From contig JAZUCU010000058.1 in the NCBI GenBank assembly GCA_045639325.1, forward strand, positions 94,369 to 158,368: a stretch of DNA of 64,000 bases, read 5' to 3'. Position numbers and translations under genes: made by a program. The number at the start of each line of letters is the position of its first letter. Position 1 is the stretch's first letter. The notes under the pieces were generated by a model that saw only the letters and a list, made by a program, of their open reading frames with translations, was not told the DNA's origin and did not search any database. Source of the DNA: RGIG8244 sp045639325. GTDB lineage: Bacteria; Verrucomicrobiota; Lentisphaeria; Victivallales; UBA1829. Positions 52,912 to 61,427 of this stretch are shown piece by piece.

Positions 52912-53628
52912 ATGGATAAGAAATTTCTTCTTTCGATCGTAGTTCCCGTTTATAACGAGGAAAAATATATTTCGAATGTTTTCGAAAAACTGCGCGCTGT
53001 GCAATTTCAGCCTGGCGTGGAGGTCGAAATCATTGCGGTTGATGATTGTTCCAAAGATAACACCTGGCAGCAGCTGCAGGAATGGGAGAAGAAAGGGATC
53101 CGCATTGCCCGTCATGAAGTTAATGGCGGTAAAGGAGCAGCTCTGCATACCGGATTTTCCCTTGCAACAGGTGATGCCGTTACGGTGCAGGATGCGGACT
53201 TTGAATATGATCCCAATGATATTCCTGCGGTGCTTCAGCCCATTCTGGATGGTAAAGCGGATATTGTTTTCGGTGCAAGAAAAGATTTCCTCGGAACGGT
53301 TCCTTTTGTTCAGAAACTGCATTGGCACTACATTATCAATAAATTCCTGACCCGGTTCAGTAATATCTTCTCCCGGCTTCATCTCAATGATATGGAATGT
53401 TGTTACAAGATGTTCCGTCTTGACATTATCCGCAGCATCACGTTGACGGAAAAGCGTTTTGGTTTTGAGCCGGAAGTGACTCTGAAGACGGCACGGTTCC
53501 ATCGTCCGACGGCAGAAGTTCCGGTTTCTTATGCGCCCCGTACGTATGCGGAAGGCAAAAAGATCAACTGGAAGGATGGCGTTTCTGCTCTCCGCTGTAT
53601 TCTGAAATACGGTTTGTTCCGCCGATAA
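52912..53628 (+). CDS. Family 2 glycosyltransferase
   Basis: A 238-residue GT-A enzyme that transfers sugar from a nucleotide donor, similar in style to dolichyl-phosphate mannose synthases. Seen: VVPVYNEEKYI (N-terminal strand), AVDDCSKDNTW, and VQDADFEYDPND with the metal-binding Asp triad (near 92-103). DMECCYKMFRLD and RFGFEPEVTLK follow, typical of this subgroup. No membrane domain. It shares the same motifs with the first 240 residues of the fused transferase at 56-58 kb, so they may use the same kind of donor or lipid. Confidence 0.88.
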   Translation: MDKKFLLSIVVPVYNEEKYISNVFEKLRAVQFQPGVEVEIIAVDDCSKDNTWQQLQEWEKKGIRIARHEVNGGKGAALHTGFSLATGDAVTVQDADFEYDPNDIPAVLQPILDGKADIVFGARKDFLGTVPFVQKLHWHYIINKFLTRFSNIFSRLHLNDMECCYKMFRLDIIRSITLTEKRFGFEPEVTLKTARFHRPTAEVPVSYAPRTYAEGKKINWKDGVSALRCILKYGLFRR

Positions 53629-53641
53629 GAAAGACTCGAAT

Positions 53642-53914
53642 ATGAGATTAACAGTACTCAATCCGCTTACCATCATCGTGGGCTTGTTTCTGCTCATCTT
53701 TGTGATTATACCTTTGCTGCCGATTTTATTGCTGTTCGTGATATTTTTTCTGATTTTCGGCCGTAGAGTCAGTATGCGCAAACGCTATGAGCAATTCCGG
53801 GATTCCCGTTTTTACGGTTCCCGTGTGAAGGAAGAGAAGCCGGATGACCCGGATGTCTGCGATGTGGAATGTACTGTAATCAGTTCGGAAACTGTTGATG
53901 ATAAAAAGCAATAA
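53642..53914 (+). CDS. Small membrane protein, unknown function
   Basis: A 90-residue protein. Two adjoining hydrophobic stretches (NPLTIIVGLFLLIFVIIPLLPILLLF, about 7-40) form one long or two short membrane helices. A basic segment (RVSMRKRYEQF) and an acidic tail (KEEKPDDPDVCD) follow. It lies 13 bases after the glycosyltransferase and 17 before hisB, so it is part of their operon. No family recognised. Confidence 0.5.
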   Translation: MRLTVLNPLTIIVGLFLLIFVIIPLLPILLLFVIFFLIFGRRVSMRKRYEQFRDSRFYGSRVKEEKPDDPDVCDVECTVISSETVDDKKQ

Positions 53915-53931
53915 ATAAGGAGTTTTGCATT

Positions 53932-54516
53932 ATGAGAAAAGCTGAAGTTGTCCGCACAACCGCGGAAACAGATATCCGTGTTTCCATTTGTCTGGATGGA
54001 GAAGGGAAAAGTTCTGTTTCCACTGGTATTCCCTTTATGGATCACATGTTGACTTTGTTTGCAAAGCATGGTCTGTTTGATCTTGAAGTTTGTGCAAAAG
54101 GTGATTTGGAGATTGATGGACATCACACAATGGAAGACCTTGGTCTTGCTCTCGGTGAAGCTCTCTTGAAAGCGGTTGGCGACAAGAAGGGGATCAACCG
54201 TTACGGTCATTTTACTTTGCCCATGGATGAAACTCTTGCACAGGTAGCACTCGACTTGTCCGGACGTCCGTTCCTGGTTTATAAACCGGGCGAACCCAAA
54301 GATTACATCAAAGATTTGGATACTGCCTTGTTCAAAGAATTCTTTGTTGCATTGAGCAATAAATGCCAGATGAATCTCCATATTCACATTCTGGAATCCG
54401 GAGAAACACATCACATTTTTGAAGCCATCTTCAAATGTTTTGCACGGGCTCTTTCCATGGCGGTTACCATCAACCCCAGAGTGAAAGGGGTTCCTTCCAC
54501 GAAAGGTTCTCTCTGA
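53932..54516 (+). CDS. hisB: Imidazoleglycerol-phosphate dehydratase
   Basis: HisB makes imidazole acetol phosphate in histidine synthesis using manganese. The full 194-residue protein is present: TGIPFMDHMLTLFAKHG, DGHHTMEDLGLALG and HMxx-type repeats, with ETHHIFEAIFKCFARALSMAV near 165, matching the two half-site metal motifs. It is monofunctional, without the phosphatase domain found in enterobacteria. No other his gene is in the window. AAGGAG precedes ATG 53932. RarA starts 4 bases after its stop. Confidence 0.95.
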   Translation: MRKAEVVRTTAETDIRVSICLDGEGKSSVSTGIPFMDHMLTLFAKHGLFDLEVCAKGDLEIDGHHTMEDLGLALGEALLKAVGDKKGINRYGHFTLPMDETLAQVALDLSGRPFLVYKPGEPKDYIKDLDTALFKEFFVALSNKCQMNLHIHILESGETHHIFEAIFKCFARALSMAVTINPRVKGVPSTKGSL

Positions 54517-54520
54517 GATC

Positions 54521-55849
54521 ATGCCTTTTGAACAGGATTCTTTATTCGCCGACCGGTTGAGCCGTCCACTGGCTGACCGGTTGCGCCCTACCTGTCTTGA
54601 TGAGATTGCAGGGCAGGATCATTTGCTTGCGCCAGGCGCACCGTTGCGCAGAATGTTGGATTCCCGCAGACTTTCCAGCTTTATTCTCTGGGGGCCTCCC
54701 GGGTGCGGCAAGACGACGGCTGCCCGTATCATGGCGGATCATTCCGACATGCACTTTGTGGCTTTGAGTGCCGTCTTTTCCGGCATTGCGGAATTGCGCA
54801 AGGCGTTTGATGATGCCGCAAAACGCAGATTGACAGGGCAGGCAACTTTGTTATTTGTCGATGAAATTCACCGTTTCAACCGGGCTCAACAGGATGGTTT
54901 TCTGCCGTACGTTGAGAATGGGACGGTGACACTTGTCGGTGCAACAACAGAGAATCCTTCTTTTGAATTGAACAGCGCGTTGCTTTCCCGTTGTAAAGTT
55001 TTTGTTTTGCGTCCCCTTGACCGGGAGGCTTTAGGGAAGATCATTGCACGTGCCGAACAGGAAACAAAACGGCCGTTGCCTTTGACGGATGAAGCACGGG
55101 ATACCTTATGTGCTCTGGCTGATGGTGACGGCAGATATTTGATCAATCTGATTGAAAGTGTTTTGCAGTTTGCCGATCCGGATACAAAAATGGATTCTGC
55201 CGCGTTGACGAAAATCGTACAGCAGCGGTCGCCGGTTTATGATAAAGATCGGGAAGGGCATTACAATCTGATCAGTGCCTTGCATAAATCGTTACGCGGT
55301 TCCGACCCCGATGCCGCGCTTTACTGGGCAGCCCGTATGATTGCCGCCGGAGAAGATCCGTTGTATCTCCTGCGTCGTCTCACCCGGTTTTCCATGGAAG
55401 ATGTGGGGCTTGCCGATCCCAATGCGTTACAGTTTGCTATTTCCGCCTGGGATGCCTATGAGCGTCTCGGTTCGCCGGAAGGGGATATTGCATTGGCGGA
55501 ATTGATTGTTTATCTTGGCACGGCTCCGAAATCCAACAGTTCGGAAACGGCTTGGATGTATGCCATGCAGGCGGCAAAAGAGACTGGCTCCCTGAATCCG
55601 CCAGCCCATATTCTCAATGCGCCCACAAAGTTGATGAAACAGCTTGGGTATGGCAAAGGTTATCAATACGATCACGATACAAAAGACGGTTTTTCCGGTC
55701 AGAATTATTTTCCCGATGAAATGCCGCGCAGAAAATTGTATCATCCAGTGGAACGTGGATTCGAACGCGAAATTATCAAGCGTCTCGATTATTGGGAAAA
55801 GCTCCGTCGCTCCATCAATGCCAGAAAAGCCAATTCCGAACAGAAATAA
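54521..55849 (+). CDS. rarA: Replication-associated recombination protein A
   Basis: RarA (MgsA) is a AAA+ ATPase of the clamp-loader clade that acts at stalled replication forks. Seen: RLRPTCLDEIAGQDHLL at the start, Walker A GPPGCGKTT (near 58), Walker B LLFVDEIHRFN (near 110), sensor 1 GATTENPSFELNSALLSRC and the C-terminal YHPVERGFEREI. Length 442 is normal. It follows hisB by 4 bases and is convergent with the glycosyltransferase fusion, 16 bases away. Confidence 0.94.
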   Translation: MPFEQDSLFADRLSRPLADRLRPTCLDEIAGQDHLLAPGAPLRRMLDSRRLSSFILWGPPGCGKTTAARIMADHSDMHFVALSAVFSGIAELRKAFDDAAKRRLTGQATLLFVDEIHRFNRAQQDGFLPYVENGTVTLVGATTENPSFELNSALLSRCKVFVLRPLDREALGKIIARAEQETKRPLPLTDEARDTLCALADGDGRYLINLIESVLQFADPDTKMDSAALTKIVQQRSPVYDKDREGHYNLISALHKSLRGSDPDAALYWAARMIAAGEDPLYLLRRLTRFSMEDVGLADPNALQFAISAWDAYERLGSPEGDIALAELIVYLGTAPKSNSSETAWMYAMQAAKETGSLNPPAHILNAPTKLMKQLGYGKGYQYDHDTKDGFSGQNYFPDEMPRRKLYHPVERGFEREIIKRLDYWEKLRRSINARKANSEQK

Positions 55850-55865
55850 ACGGCTTGTTTCTTCC

Positions 55866-58001
55866 TTATTCCATCTCCGGCATCACCCGGAAAAATTTAC
55901 GTAATCTCTTGCTCTTGTCCGTCAGATAATGCAGCAAGGATGCTGTCATCACGCAGAGGAATGGCAGGGCAGGGAGCTGATAACGGGGCATGGGTACAGA
56001 GCCCGGCAGGAACAGATAATATTCGGACAGCAACAGGAATAACAGCACCGTCATAAAATCCCGCATCGCAAACCGTCGCAGAACTTCCCCGAATCCGAAA
56101 AGATAAAGGAGTCCGGCGAATGCAATCAGGGGCAGGGTGACCGCTAACGCACCCCAGTGTCCGTCAAAATAATGAATCACGGCTGCAAGAACGCCTTTCC
56201 GGTTCAGAACGTCCGTTGTATCGCGTCCCGTGCGGGTGATGCCCAGATTTTCCAGGAACGAAGGAATGTCCGGGAAGAGTACATAGGGACGGAAATACAA
56301 GGCGGCGTATTGGAAAGGATGCGCCAGAATCTTTTCTTTCATCTTCTTTTCCTGATAATCCAGTTTGGATGCCAGAGTCGGATATTTTTCCGGATTCCGG
56401 GCAAATTCCGCTTCAAAATCTTTCATATATTGTTCACGCAATGCCGGTTCCGGAACGCCAAGACGTTTGCTTTCCATCGCCGTGACATTGTGGATGATCA
56501 TATCTGTCTGGAATACGTCGATACGATATCCTGCGCCGATGGCATGATTCCGGAAGATCCAGGGCATGATAATGACGCAATAAATCAGGCACGCCAATAC
56601 GGTGTACAACAGTTTTTGGCGGATGTTGATCTTGCCCATGCACCAGAGTACAAATACTGCGGGGAAGAGCCATAACAGGTTGGTCGGCCGAATGAAGACT
56701 GCTACCGCTGCAGTGAAGACTGCTGCAAAAAAGAATAAGGCAAAATGTGTCCGGGCAAATTTCAGGAAGAATAATGTTTGCAGCGAAATCAGGAATAAAA
56801 ATAAGGTGTCGGAGAGCAGCATGGGGGATAATGCAATCGCTGTCGGATTCAGCGCGAACAGCAATGCCGCACAGAATGCAATCTTCCAATTTCCATACAG
56901 ACGTGCTGCCAAATACACCGGACATGCAATCAAGCCGCCGAGAATTGCTGATATCGTTACACAGAAACTCAAACTGCCGCCGCTGATGAACAGACAAATC
57001 GCAAGATAGAGTGGATATAATGGCAGACGGGATGCCGTCGGCGGCCCCCCGGGGGATGAGGCAAATACGCCATTCTCCAACAAACTTTGTGCTGGGCCGA
57101 GATAAGATGCCGTATCGGTACGGGAAACCAGTTCCGGTTCCATAATACCATAAATAGAATAAATCAATCGTACAAGGACAGCGATCAATACCACGGAAAG
57201 CAGGGCAAGCTGGGCATGTTTGACCTGTTTGATATGTGCCGCACTTTCCTGGTCGATGGCGGCAACTTTCTTCCGTTCCTGTTTCAGAGAAGCAAAACGC
57301 CAGTAAAGCGCAGTGCCGAGTCCCTGGATGCCGTCACGGAATTTGATTTTTTTGCCTTCCGTGCTTTTCCGCGGATAATAGGCAATCGGTACTTCCTTGA
57401 TTTCGTATCCCAGACGCAACAGTTTTGCTGTGATTTCCGGCTCCCATTCAAAATGATTGCCTTCGAATTCCAGTGCACGGATCAAGGGACCATCGAATGT
57501 CTTGTAACATGTTGCTTCATCCGTCAGATTCGCATTGAAAAGCAAATCGACCCAGAAGGTCAAAGCCAAACCACCGAGGTAAAATCCGGGGGCGGAATAA
57601 AGTCTGCCGCGATTTGATTCGGCACGATAACCATATACTACTTTACATTCACCGGCAAGAATGGGGGTGACACAGGCGGCATAATCCTGGGGATCGTATT
57701 CCAAATCTGCATCCTGAACGATAACGGCGTTGCCGGTCGAATTGCGGATCCCGGTACGGACGGCTGCGCCTTTGCCCTGATTTTCCTGTTGGATATAGCG
57801 AACGGTATAAGATGTTTTTCCGGCATCGATCCATTCCCGGATCAGGGAGTCGGATTTATCTTTTGAGCCGTCATTGACGATAATGATTTCCAAATCACAG
57901 GCAGGAATACGTACCGCTGCAACTTTATCCAAAATTGCGCGGATGGTATTTTCTTCATTATACACAGGTATAACGACGGATAATATTTTCTGATTCGTCA
58001 C
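55866..58001 (-). CDS. Family 2 glycosyltransferase fused to a GT83/GT39-like membrane transferase
   Basis: A 711-residue fusion of two glycosyltransferases. Residues about 1-240 are a GT2 domain (VVIPVYNEENT, IVNDGSKDKSD, VQDADLEYDPQDY). Residues about 265-690 carry 10 or more membrane helices and resemble ArnT/PMT-type enzymes: the first loop has MEPELVSRTDTASYLGPA and YLAARLYGNWKIAFCAALLFALNP is typical. The first half can put a sugar on polyprenyl phosphate and the second can move it to a target outside, so the two steps are in one protein. GTG start at 58001 is preceded by GAGGA. Confidence 0.8.
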   Translation of the reverse strand: MTNQKILSVVIPVYNEENTIRAILDKVAAVRIPACDLEIIIVNDGSKDKSDSLIREWIDAGKTSYTVRYIQQENQGKGAAVRTGIRNSTGNAVIVQDADLEYDPQDYAACVTPILAGECKVVYGYRAESNRGRLYSAPGFYLGGLALTFWVDLLFNANLTDEATCYKTFDGPLIRALEFEGNHFEWEPEITAKLLRLGYEIKEVPIAYYPRKSTEGKKIKFRDGIQGLGTALYWRFASLKQERKKVAAIDQESAAHIKQVKHAQLALLSVVLIAVLVRLIYSIYGIMEPELVSRTDTASYLGPAQSLLENGVFASSPGGPPTASRLPLYPLYLAICLFISGGSLSFCVTISAILGGLIACPVYLAARLYGNWKIAFCAALLFALNPTAIALSPMLLSDTLFLFLISLQTLFFLKFARTHFALFFFAAVFTAAVAVFIRPTNLLWLFPAVFVLWCMGKINIRQKLLYTVLACLIYCVIIMPWIFRNHAIGAGYRIDVFQTDMIIHNVTAMESKRLGVPEPALREQYMKDFEAEFARNPEKYPTLASKLDYQEKKMKEKILAHPFQYAALYFRPYVLFPDIPSFLENLGITRTGRDTTDVLNRKGVLAAVIHYFDGHWGALAVTLPLIAFAGLLYLFGFGEVLRRFAMRDFMTVLLFLLLSEYYLFLPGSVPMPRYQLPALPFLCVMTASLLHYLTDKSKRLRKFFRVMPEME

Positions 58002-58039
58002 TGTATTCCTCTGCTCCTTGGCAAATATGTATTTTGAGC

Positions 58040-58068
58040 AATATACAGCTTGATTATATTAAAGTCAA
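58040..58068 (-). promoter_or_regulatory. Promoter of the fused glycosyltransferase gene
   Basis: Minus strand: TTGACT (58063-58068), 17 bases, TATATT (58040-58045). Confidence 0.55.
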
Positions 58069-58117
58069 ATCGTGATTGGAATTTTTATGAAAAAGGATGG
58101 AAAAAAGACAAAAAAAA

Positions 58118-58193
58118 TGGAGGCGTGAGTGGGAGTTGAACCCACCAGAACCGGTTTTGCAGACCGTTGCCTTAGCCGCTCGACCATCACGCC
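58118..58193 (-). tRNA. tRNA-Cys (anticodon GCA)
   Basis: A 76-base tRNA on the minus strand. Acceptor GGCGTGA pairs with TCACGCC; anticodon loop CTGCAAA holds GCA; T arm GTGGG-TTCAACT-CCCAC. The discriminator base is U, the main identity element of Cys tRNA, and CCA is encoded (58118-58120). A T-run follows directly. Confidence 0.95.
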
Positions 58194-58211
58194 TTACTTG
58201 GTATGGCACTT

Positions 58212-58239
58212 ACTATACCATACATTTTCAAAAAGTCAA
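58212..58239 (-). promoter_or_regulatory. tRNA-Cys promoter
   Basis: Minus strand: TTGACT (58234-58239), 16 bases, TATAGT (58212-58217), immediately upstream of tRNA-Cys. Confidence 0.6.
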
Positions 58240-58372
58240 GCGTGAAATTAAAAAAAATCGAAAAAAAGTTGAATATTCTTTCCGGAAAGCCAAAAACGGT
58301 ACTATGGAAAGGCGGAGAAGGACGCCAAAAAAGGAAATTTGTAAAAAATCTCATTTTTTTTCAAATTTTCGC

Positions 58373-58400
58373 TTGACTTTTTGGATAATACTGCTATATT
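58373..58400 (+). promoter_or_regulatory. tRNA-His promoter
   Basis: TTGACT (58373-58378), 16 bases, TATATT (58395-58400). It has the same layout as the divergent tRNA-Cys promoter, with the same CTTGACTTTTT start. Confidence 0.6.
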
Positions 58401-58424
58401 AAGGGTATCAACAAAATATTTGTG

Positions 58425-58501
58425 GTGGTTGTAGCTCAGTTGGTTAGAGCGCCTGGTTGTGGCCCAGGAGGTCGCCGGTTCAAGTCCGGTCTACCACCCC
58501 A
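58425..58501 (+). tRNA. tRNA-His (anticodon GTG)
   Basis: A 77-base tRNA. Anticodon stem CCTGG/CCAGG with loop TTGTGGC, anticodon GTG; D arm GCTC/GAGC; T arm GCCGG-TTCAAGT-CCGGT; acceptor GTGGTTG/CTACCAC with a T:T mismatch at positions 6 and 67. A G precedes position 1 (58424), and base 73 is C, so the His-specific G-1:C73 pair can form. CCA is encoded (58499-58501). Confidence 0.95.
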
Positions 58502-58528
58502 TTTTTTTTGCTCTAATGGGATGTCGCC

Positions 58529-58560
58529 GGAGGTGTGCTATGGCGTATCTCCTTTTTTTT
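58529..58560 (+). terminator. Rho-independent terminator after tRNA-His
   Basis: GGAGGTGTGC (58529-58538) pairs with GCGTATCTCC (58543-58552) through 10 pairs, three of them G:U, with a 4-base loop, followed by eight T residues. A shorter T-run also follows the tRNA directly. Confidence 0.75.
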
Positions 58561-59173
58561 GTCTTGAAACAAGAGTGTTTCAGTCAAAAAACGTCGAATC
58601 GCCTCCGCTTACGCTGCTTCAAGGTCGTTAAACTCCCTTGAATCGCGCACCTCCTGGTCTTATGTGTGGTTGCCGTGGTGCTGACGCACACACGGCTCGC
58701 TGCGCTTCGCTTGCGTGTGGCCCGAATGGCTCATACGGTGATGCCATGAGTTCTCGGTGATGTCATTGCCACCACGATGCCGTCCGTTTCTAACGAAACA
58801 CCGTCAACGCGGTGGCTGTCATTATGCAAATTCTAATGGTTGATCCCCAGGGTTGCGCTATCGCTTCACCCTGGGCTGTTTGACTCTTTCCGCACTTACA
58901 GTGCTGATTGCACAATTGGCAATATCTCATAAGAATTCGATGAACCCTGCTTGTCGCGGCGTAATGAAATGAAGCCGGATCACGGCGTAATGCAATGAAG
59001 ACGGAGCTCTACTGTGCCGCGCCGTTTGCGCTGGTTTCCAGTTAACCGAAGCTTCTCGGAATAAACAGTGTTTTCATTCCGTCTTTCTATTTTTTCTACT
59101 TTTCAGCGTGTTTTGTCACAAACCGTCGAAGAACCTTAAAATTCCGCAATATAGCATAACCATTGCGCCGATT
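58561..59173. other. Gene-free region with palindromes and a direct repeat
   Basis: No coding frame of use is seen in about 610 bases. Its first half is more GC-rich than neighbouring intergenic DNA. Small palindromes: TGAAAC/GTTTCA (58565-58582), CACACG/CGTGTG around 58688-58717, CCAGGGT/ACCCTGG around 58849-58876, and GTTTC/GAAAC around 58788-58801. Several loops contain a similar GCTnnGCGCTTCGC-type string. A direct repeat stands at 58957-58979 and 58983-59005. It could be a decayed mobile element, a REP-like cluster or a structured RNA; none is proven. Confidence 0.5.
58957..59005. repeat. Two-copy 23-bp direct repeat
   Basis: Bases 58957-58979 and 58983-59005 match at 21 of 23 positions (both start CGGCGTAATG and end CGGA), with a 26-base period and only 3 bases between the copies. 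Confidence 0.7.
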
Positions 59174-59905
59174 TTACTCCAACAAATTGATTTTTCTTGT
59201 TTTTTGCGAAAAATACAATTCGCTAATTTCCTTGCGTGGCAGACGTGAAAATTCATACACCAGAAGTTTGATGAAATCTTTTACATGTTTCTGCTTGATA
59301 CTCACCGGATTGCTATCCGCATTCAATCCGCTTTCAATATAAAACCAAGGGTTGGGCGGAGATGCAATAAGAGCATTTGTTCCAACTGATCCGATTTTAT
59401 TCAACCTGATCAATTTATATTCAGTCATCCGCTTTATTCCGGCAACTTCAATTTCAATACGGATCAGTTGGGGGCGAGTTTCTTTACCCGGAATCAAACC
59501 GAGGGATCCCAGTGTAAAAAACAGCCAAAGTTGTTCTCCGACCGGATATTGATAATAATCGATATTTTTCTTATCGCCATAGAGAATGATATCAGCTTTT
59601 AAAGCATTTTCCTCTTTATTGGAAAAAAGCTTCGGATAATAACGAAGCAGAGCACGTCTGATTTTACTATCTTCACTTTTTGCCAAAAAATAATCCTCGT
59701 CTGTTTTTGAAGAAATTGTCGAGGCGGAATCCGATGTATTGAACGACTTGTGTTGAATCGAATTTATATAAAACTTTACCGGAAAATTATCAATGTTGAA
59801 ATTGCAATTTCCTTTCGTGTCCTCAATGCCACACTCAATAACGCATCCGCTTGTCAGCAGCATCGCCATAAATACCAACCAATGTTGTAATTTTATCTTT
59901 TTCAT
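59174..59905 (-). CDS. Lipoprotein of the kinase-linked family, copy 5
   Basis: A 243-residue lipoprotein. Signal peptide with lipobox LTSGC (Cys near 21). It shares the plan of its four upstream neighbours: FPVKFYINSI near 44, YYPKLFS near 91, a hydrophobic Gly segment LFFTLGSLGLIPG near 129, RIEIEVAGIKRMTEYKL, NPWFY and the C-terminal FIKLLVYEFSRLP...LYFSQKTRKINLLE. Family not recognised. Last gene of the kinase operon, 3 bases after copy 4. GGAG precedes ATG 59905. Location: probably outer or inner membrane, outside the cytoplasm. Confidence 0.7.
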   Translation of the reverse strand: MKKIKLQHWLVFMAMLLTSGCVIECGIEDTKGNCNFNIDNFPVKFYINSIQHKSFNTSDSASTISSKTDEDYFLAKSEDSKIRRALLRYYPKLFSNKEENALKADIILYGDKKNIDYYQYPVGEQLWLFFTLGSLGLIPGKETRPQLIRIEIEVAGIKRMTEYKLIRLNKIGSVGTNALIASPPNPWFYIESGLNADSNPVSIKQKHVKDFIKLLVYEFSRLPRKEISELYFSQKTRKINLLE

Positions 59906-59908
59906 TTT

Positions 59909-60718
59909 TTACTCCATAAATTGAATTTTTTTTGTTTTTCGTGCCAGATAAAGTTTTTCGATTTCTTCCGCCGGTATTTTGCAAAGTTGGGCAACAATCA
60001 ACCGGGCAAAATCTTCACGGTGGTGATCCTGAATACTCAAAACATTAAATTGTCTTCCTGCATCACCGTAAAACCATGCATTTTCAGCCGGTGATAATAA
60101 GTACAGGGTGCCCAAAAAAACGAAAATTCCGGCAGAATTCCGGTATTTCATAAACAAAGGATATTCCGTTGTGCAGGAAAGGTTTTCCACTTGGATGTGC
60201 AGTTTCAACTTCTGTACCTTTTCCTGCTTCCATGGCAGAATTCCCAGGGAGAATAAAGATAGGGTTCCAAACACTCCATGATTCACTCCATAATTGCGTT
60301 CCTCCGGAATGCCGTTATTGTAAATGTAGATATTACACGCCAATCCTTCTTTCGGATTTTCGGTGAATATTCCGGGAAAATTTCGCACGATATCTGTTTG
60401 TATTTTTTCGCTTTCCTCTATTTTGAATACAGAACCGCAACTTGACAGGGACTGCAGTATTTTTTTTATTTTTCGTTTGTTTTGCAAAACATTTTCGGAG
60501 TCTGTGGTGTTTAACTCTTGAGTTGCATGCATTAAATTTTCTTTTGGATCAGCAGAAAAATATAATTTCTGCAAATGGAACTTCACCGGGGTTTTATAAC
60601 TTGGCGTTTTGTTATATTCTGCCGGTTCCACTCCATCAAAGGATGCTGTAACATTGATACAGCCGCAAAAAAACAGACTGCATCCCAATCCGCAGAGGAA
60701 TAAAAGAAAACTTTTCAT
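59909..60718 (-). CDS. Lipoprotein of the kinase-linked family, copy 4
   Basis: A 269-residue lipoprotein, the longest of the set. Lipobox FCGC (Cys near 20). Shared plan: TPVKFHLQKL, FPGIFTENPKEGL, LFSLGILPWK, KLHIQVENLSCTTEYPL, NAWFYGD and the end FARLIVAQLCKIP...LYLARKTKKIQFME. Compared with the others it has an extra ~30 residue stretch (ILQSLSSCGSVFKIEESEK) before the YP/FP motif. It is 2 bases after copy 3. Function unknown. Confidence 0.7.
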   Translation of the reverse strand: MKSFLLFLCGLGCSLFFCGCINVTASFDGVEPAEYNKTPSYKTPVKFHLQKLYFSADPKENLMHATQELNTTDSENVLQNKRKIKKILQSLSSCGSVFKIEESEKIQTDIVRNFPGIFTENPKEGLACNIYIYNNGIPEERNYGVNHGVFGTLSLFSLGILPWKQEKVQKLKLHIQVENLSCTTEYPLFMKYRNSAGIFVFLGTLYLLSPAENAWFYGDAGRQFNVLSIQDHHREDFARLIVAQLCKIPAEEIEKLYLARKTKKIQFME

Positions 60719-60720
60719 TG

Positions 60721-61416
60721 TCAGTCCAACAAATTCATGCGTTTTACTTTTGTTTTTACATACAATTCCTGAATATCATTCGGAGGGAATGTATAAAGTT
60801 CATTTACAAAAAAGCGAACAATATCTTTCATTTTATCCTCTTTCGGTTCCCAGGTGATTGCTGTTTTTGCTTTGAAACAGTGATCGGTTAACCCCGGTAA
60901 AAGCAAAGCTGTGCCGAATAAACCGACATTTTGACGTTGTAAAATTTTTATATCAGTCGTGTTTTTCAGTTTTTCGACCCTTATTTCGATATGCCATGTT
61001 TGAGATGAATTTTGCATTACAGGAATAATCATACAACTCGCCAGTGACAGTAATGCATTTAACCCGCTGCCCAGTACATTTGTCGATTCCGGACTATCAG
61101 CTTTGATCCGGATTGCAACTTCAAGCCCCTCGGCAGGAGAAACCGTAAAAAGTTCGGGATAGTATTTTACAAAAGCATCTCTTATCTTTTTCAGATTTTT
61201 TTTTGTAATTAAGATATTTGTACTTGTTGCCTGAGCATATTGTTTGTATGGATCTGCTGAAATTTCTTTCAAATAAAACTTTACGGGAAAACTGAACGGT
61301 TCTGCATCAGTAGCCAATGATTCCTGATCAAAAGCGGCAGTGGCAACACTGCATCCGTTGAGCAAAACTGTAATCAAAGTTGCAATAATTACGGAAAATA
61401 CTTTTTTTCTTTTCAT
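60721..61416 (-). CDS. Lipoprotein of the kinase-linked family, copy 3
   Basis: A 231-residue lipoprotein. Lipobox LLNGC (Cys near 22). Shared plan: FPVKFYLKEI, YYPELFTVSPAEGL, a hydrophobic segment around LASCMIIPV, HIEIRVEKLKNTTDIKI, GLFGTALLLPG and the end IVRFFVNELYTFP...LYVKTKVKRMNLLD. Closest to copies 4 and 5 at the ends. AAGGAG precedes ATG 61416, so it can also be translated on its own. It follows copy 2 by 11 bases. Confidence 0.7.
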   Translation of the reverse strand: MKRKKVFSVIIATLITVLLNGCSVATAAFDQESLATDAEPFSFPVKFYLKEISADPYKQYAQATSTNILITKKNLKKIRDAFVKYYPELFTVSPAEGLEVAIRIKADSPESTNVLGSGLNALLSLASCMIIPVMQNSSQTWHIEIRVEKLKNTTDIKILQRQNVGLFGTALLLPGLTDHCFKAKTAITWEPKEDKMKDIVRFFVNELYTFPPNDIQELYVKTKVKRMNLLD

Positions 61417-61427
61417 AGAATACTCCT

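Noticed and set aside
58957..59005. The 23-bp direct repeat as a CRISPR or an attachment site
   Set aside because: There are only two copies with a 3-base gap and no cas or integrase gene nearby; no copy overlaps the tRNA end.
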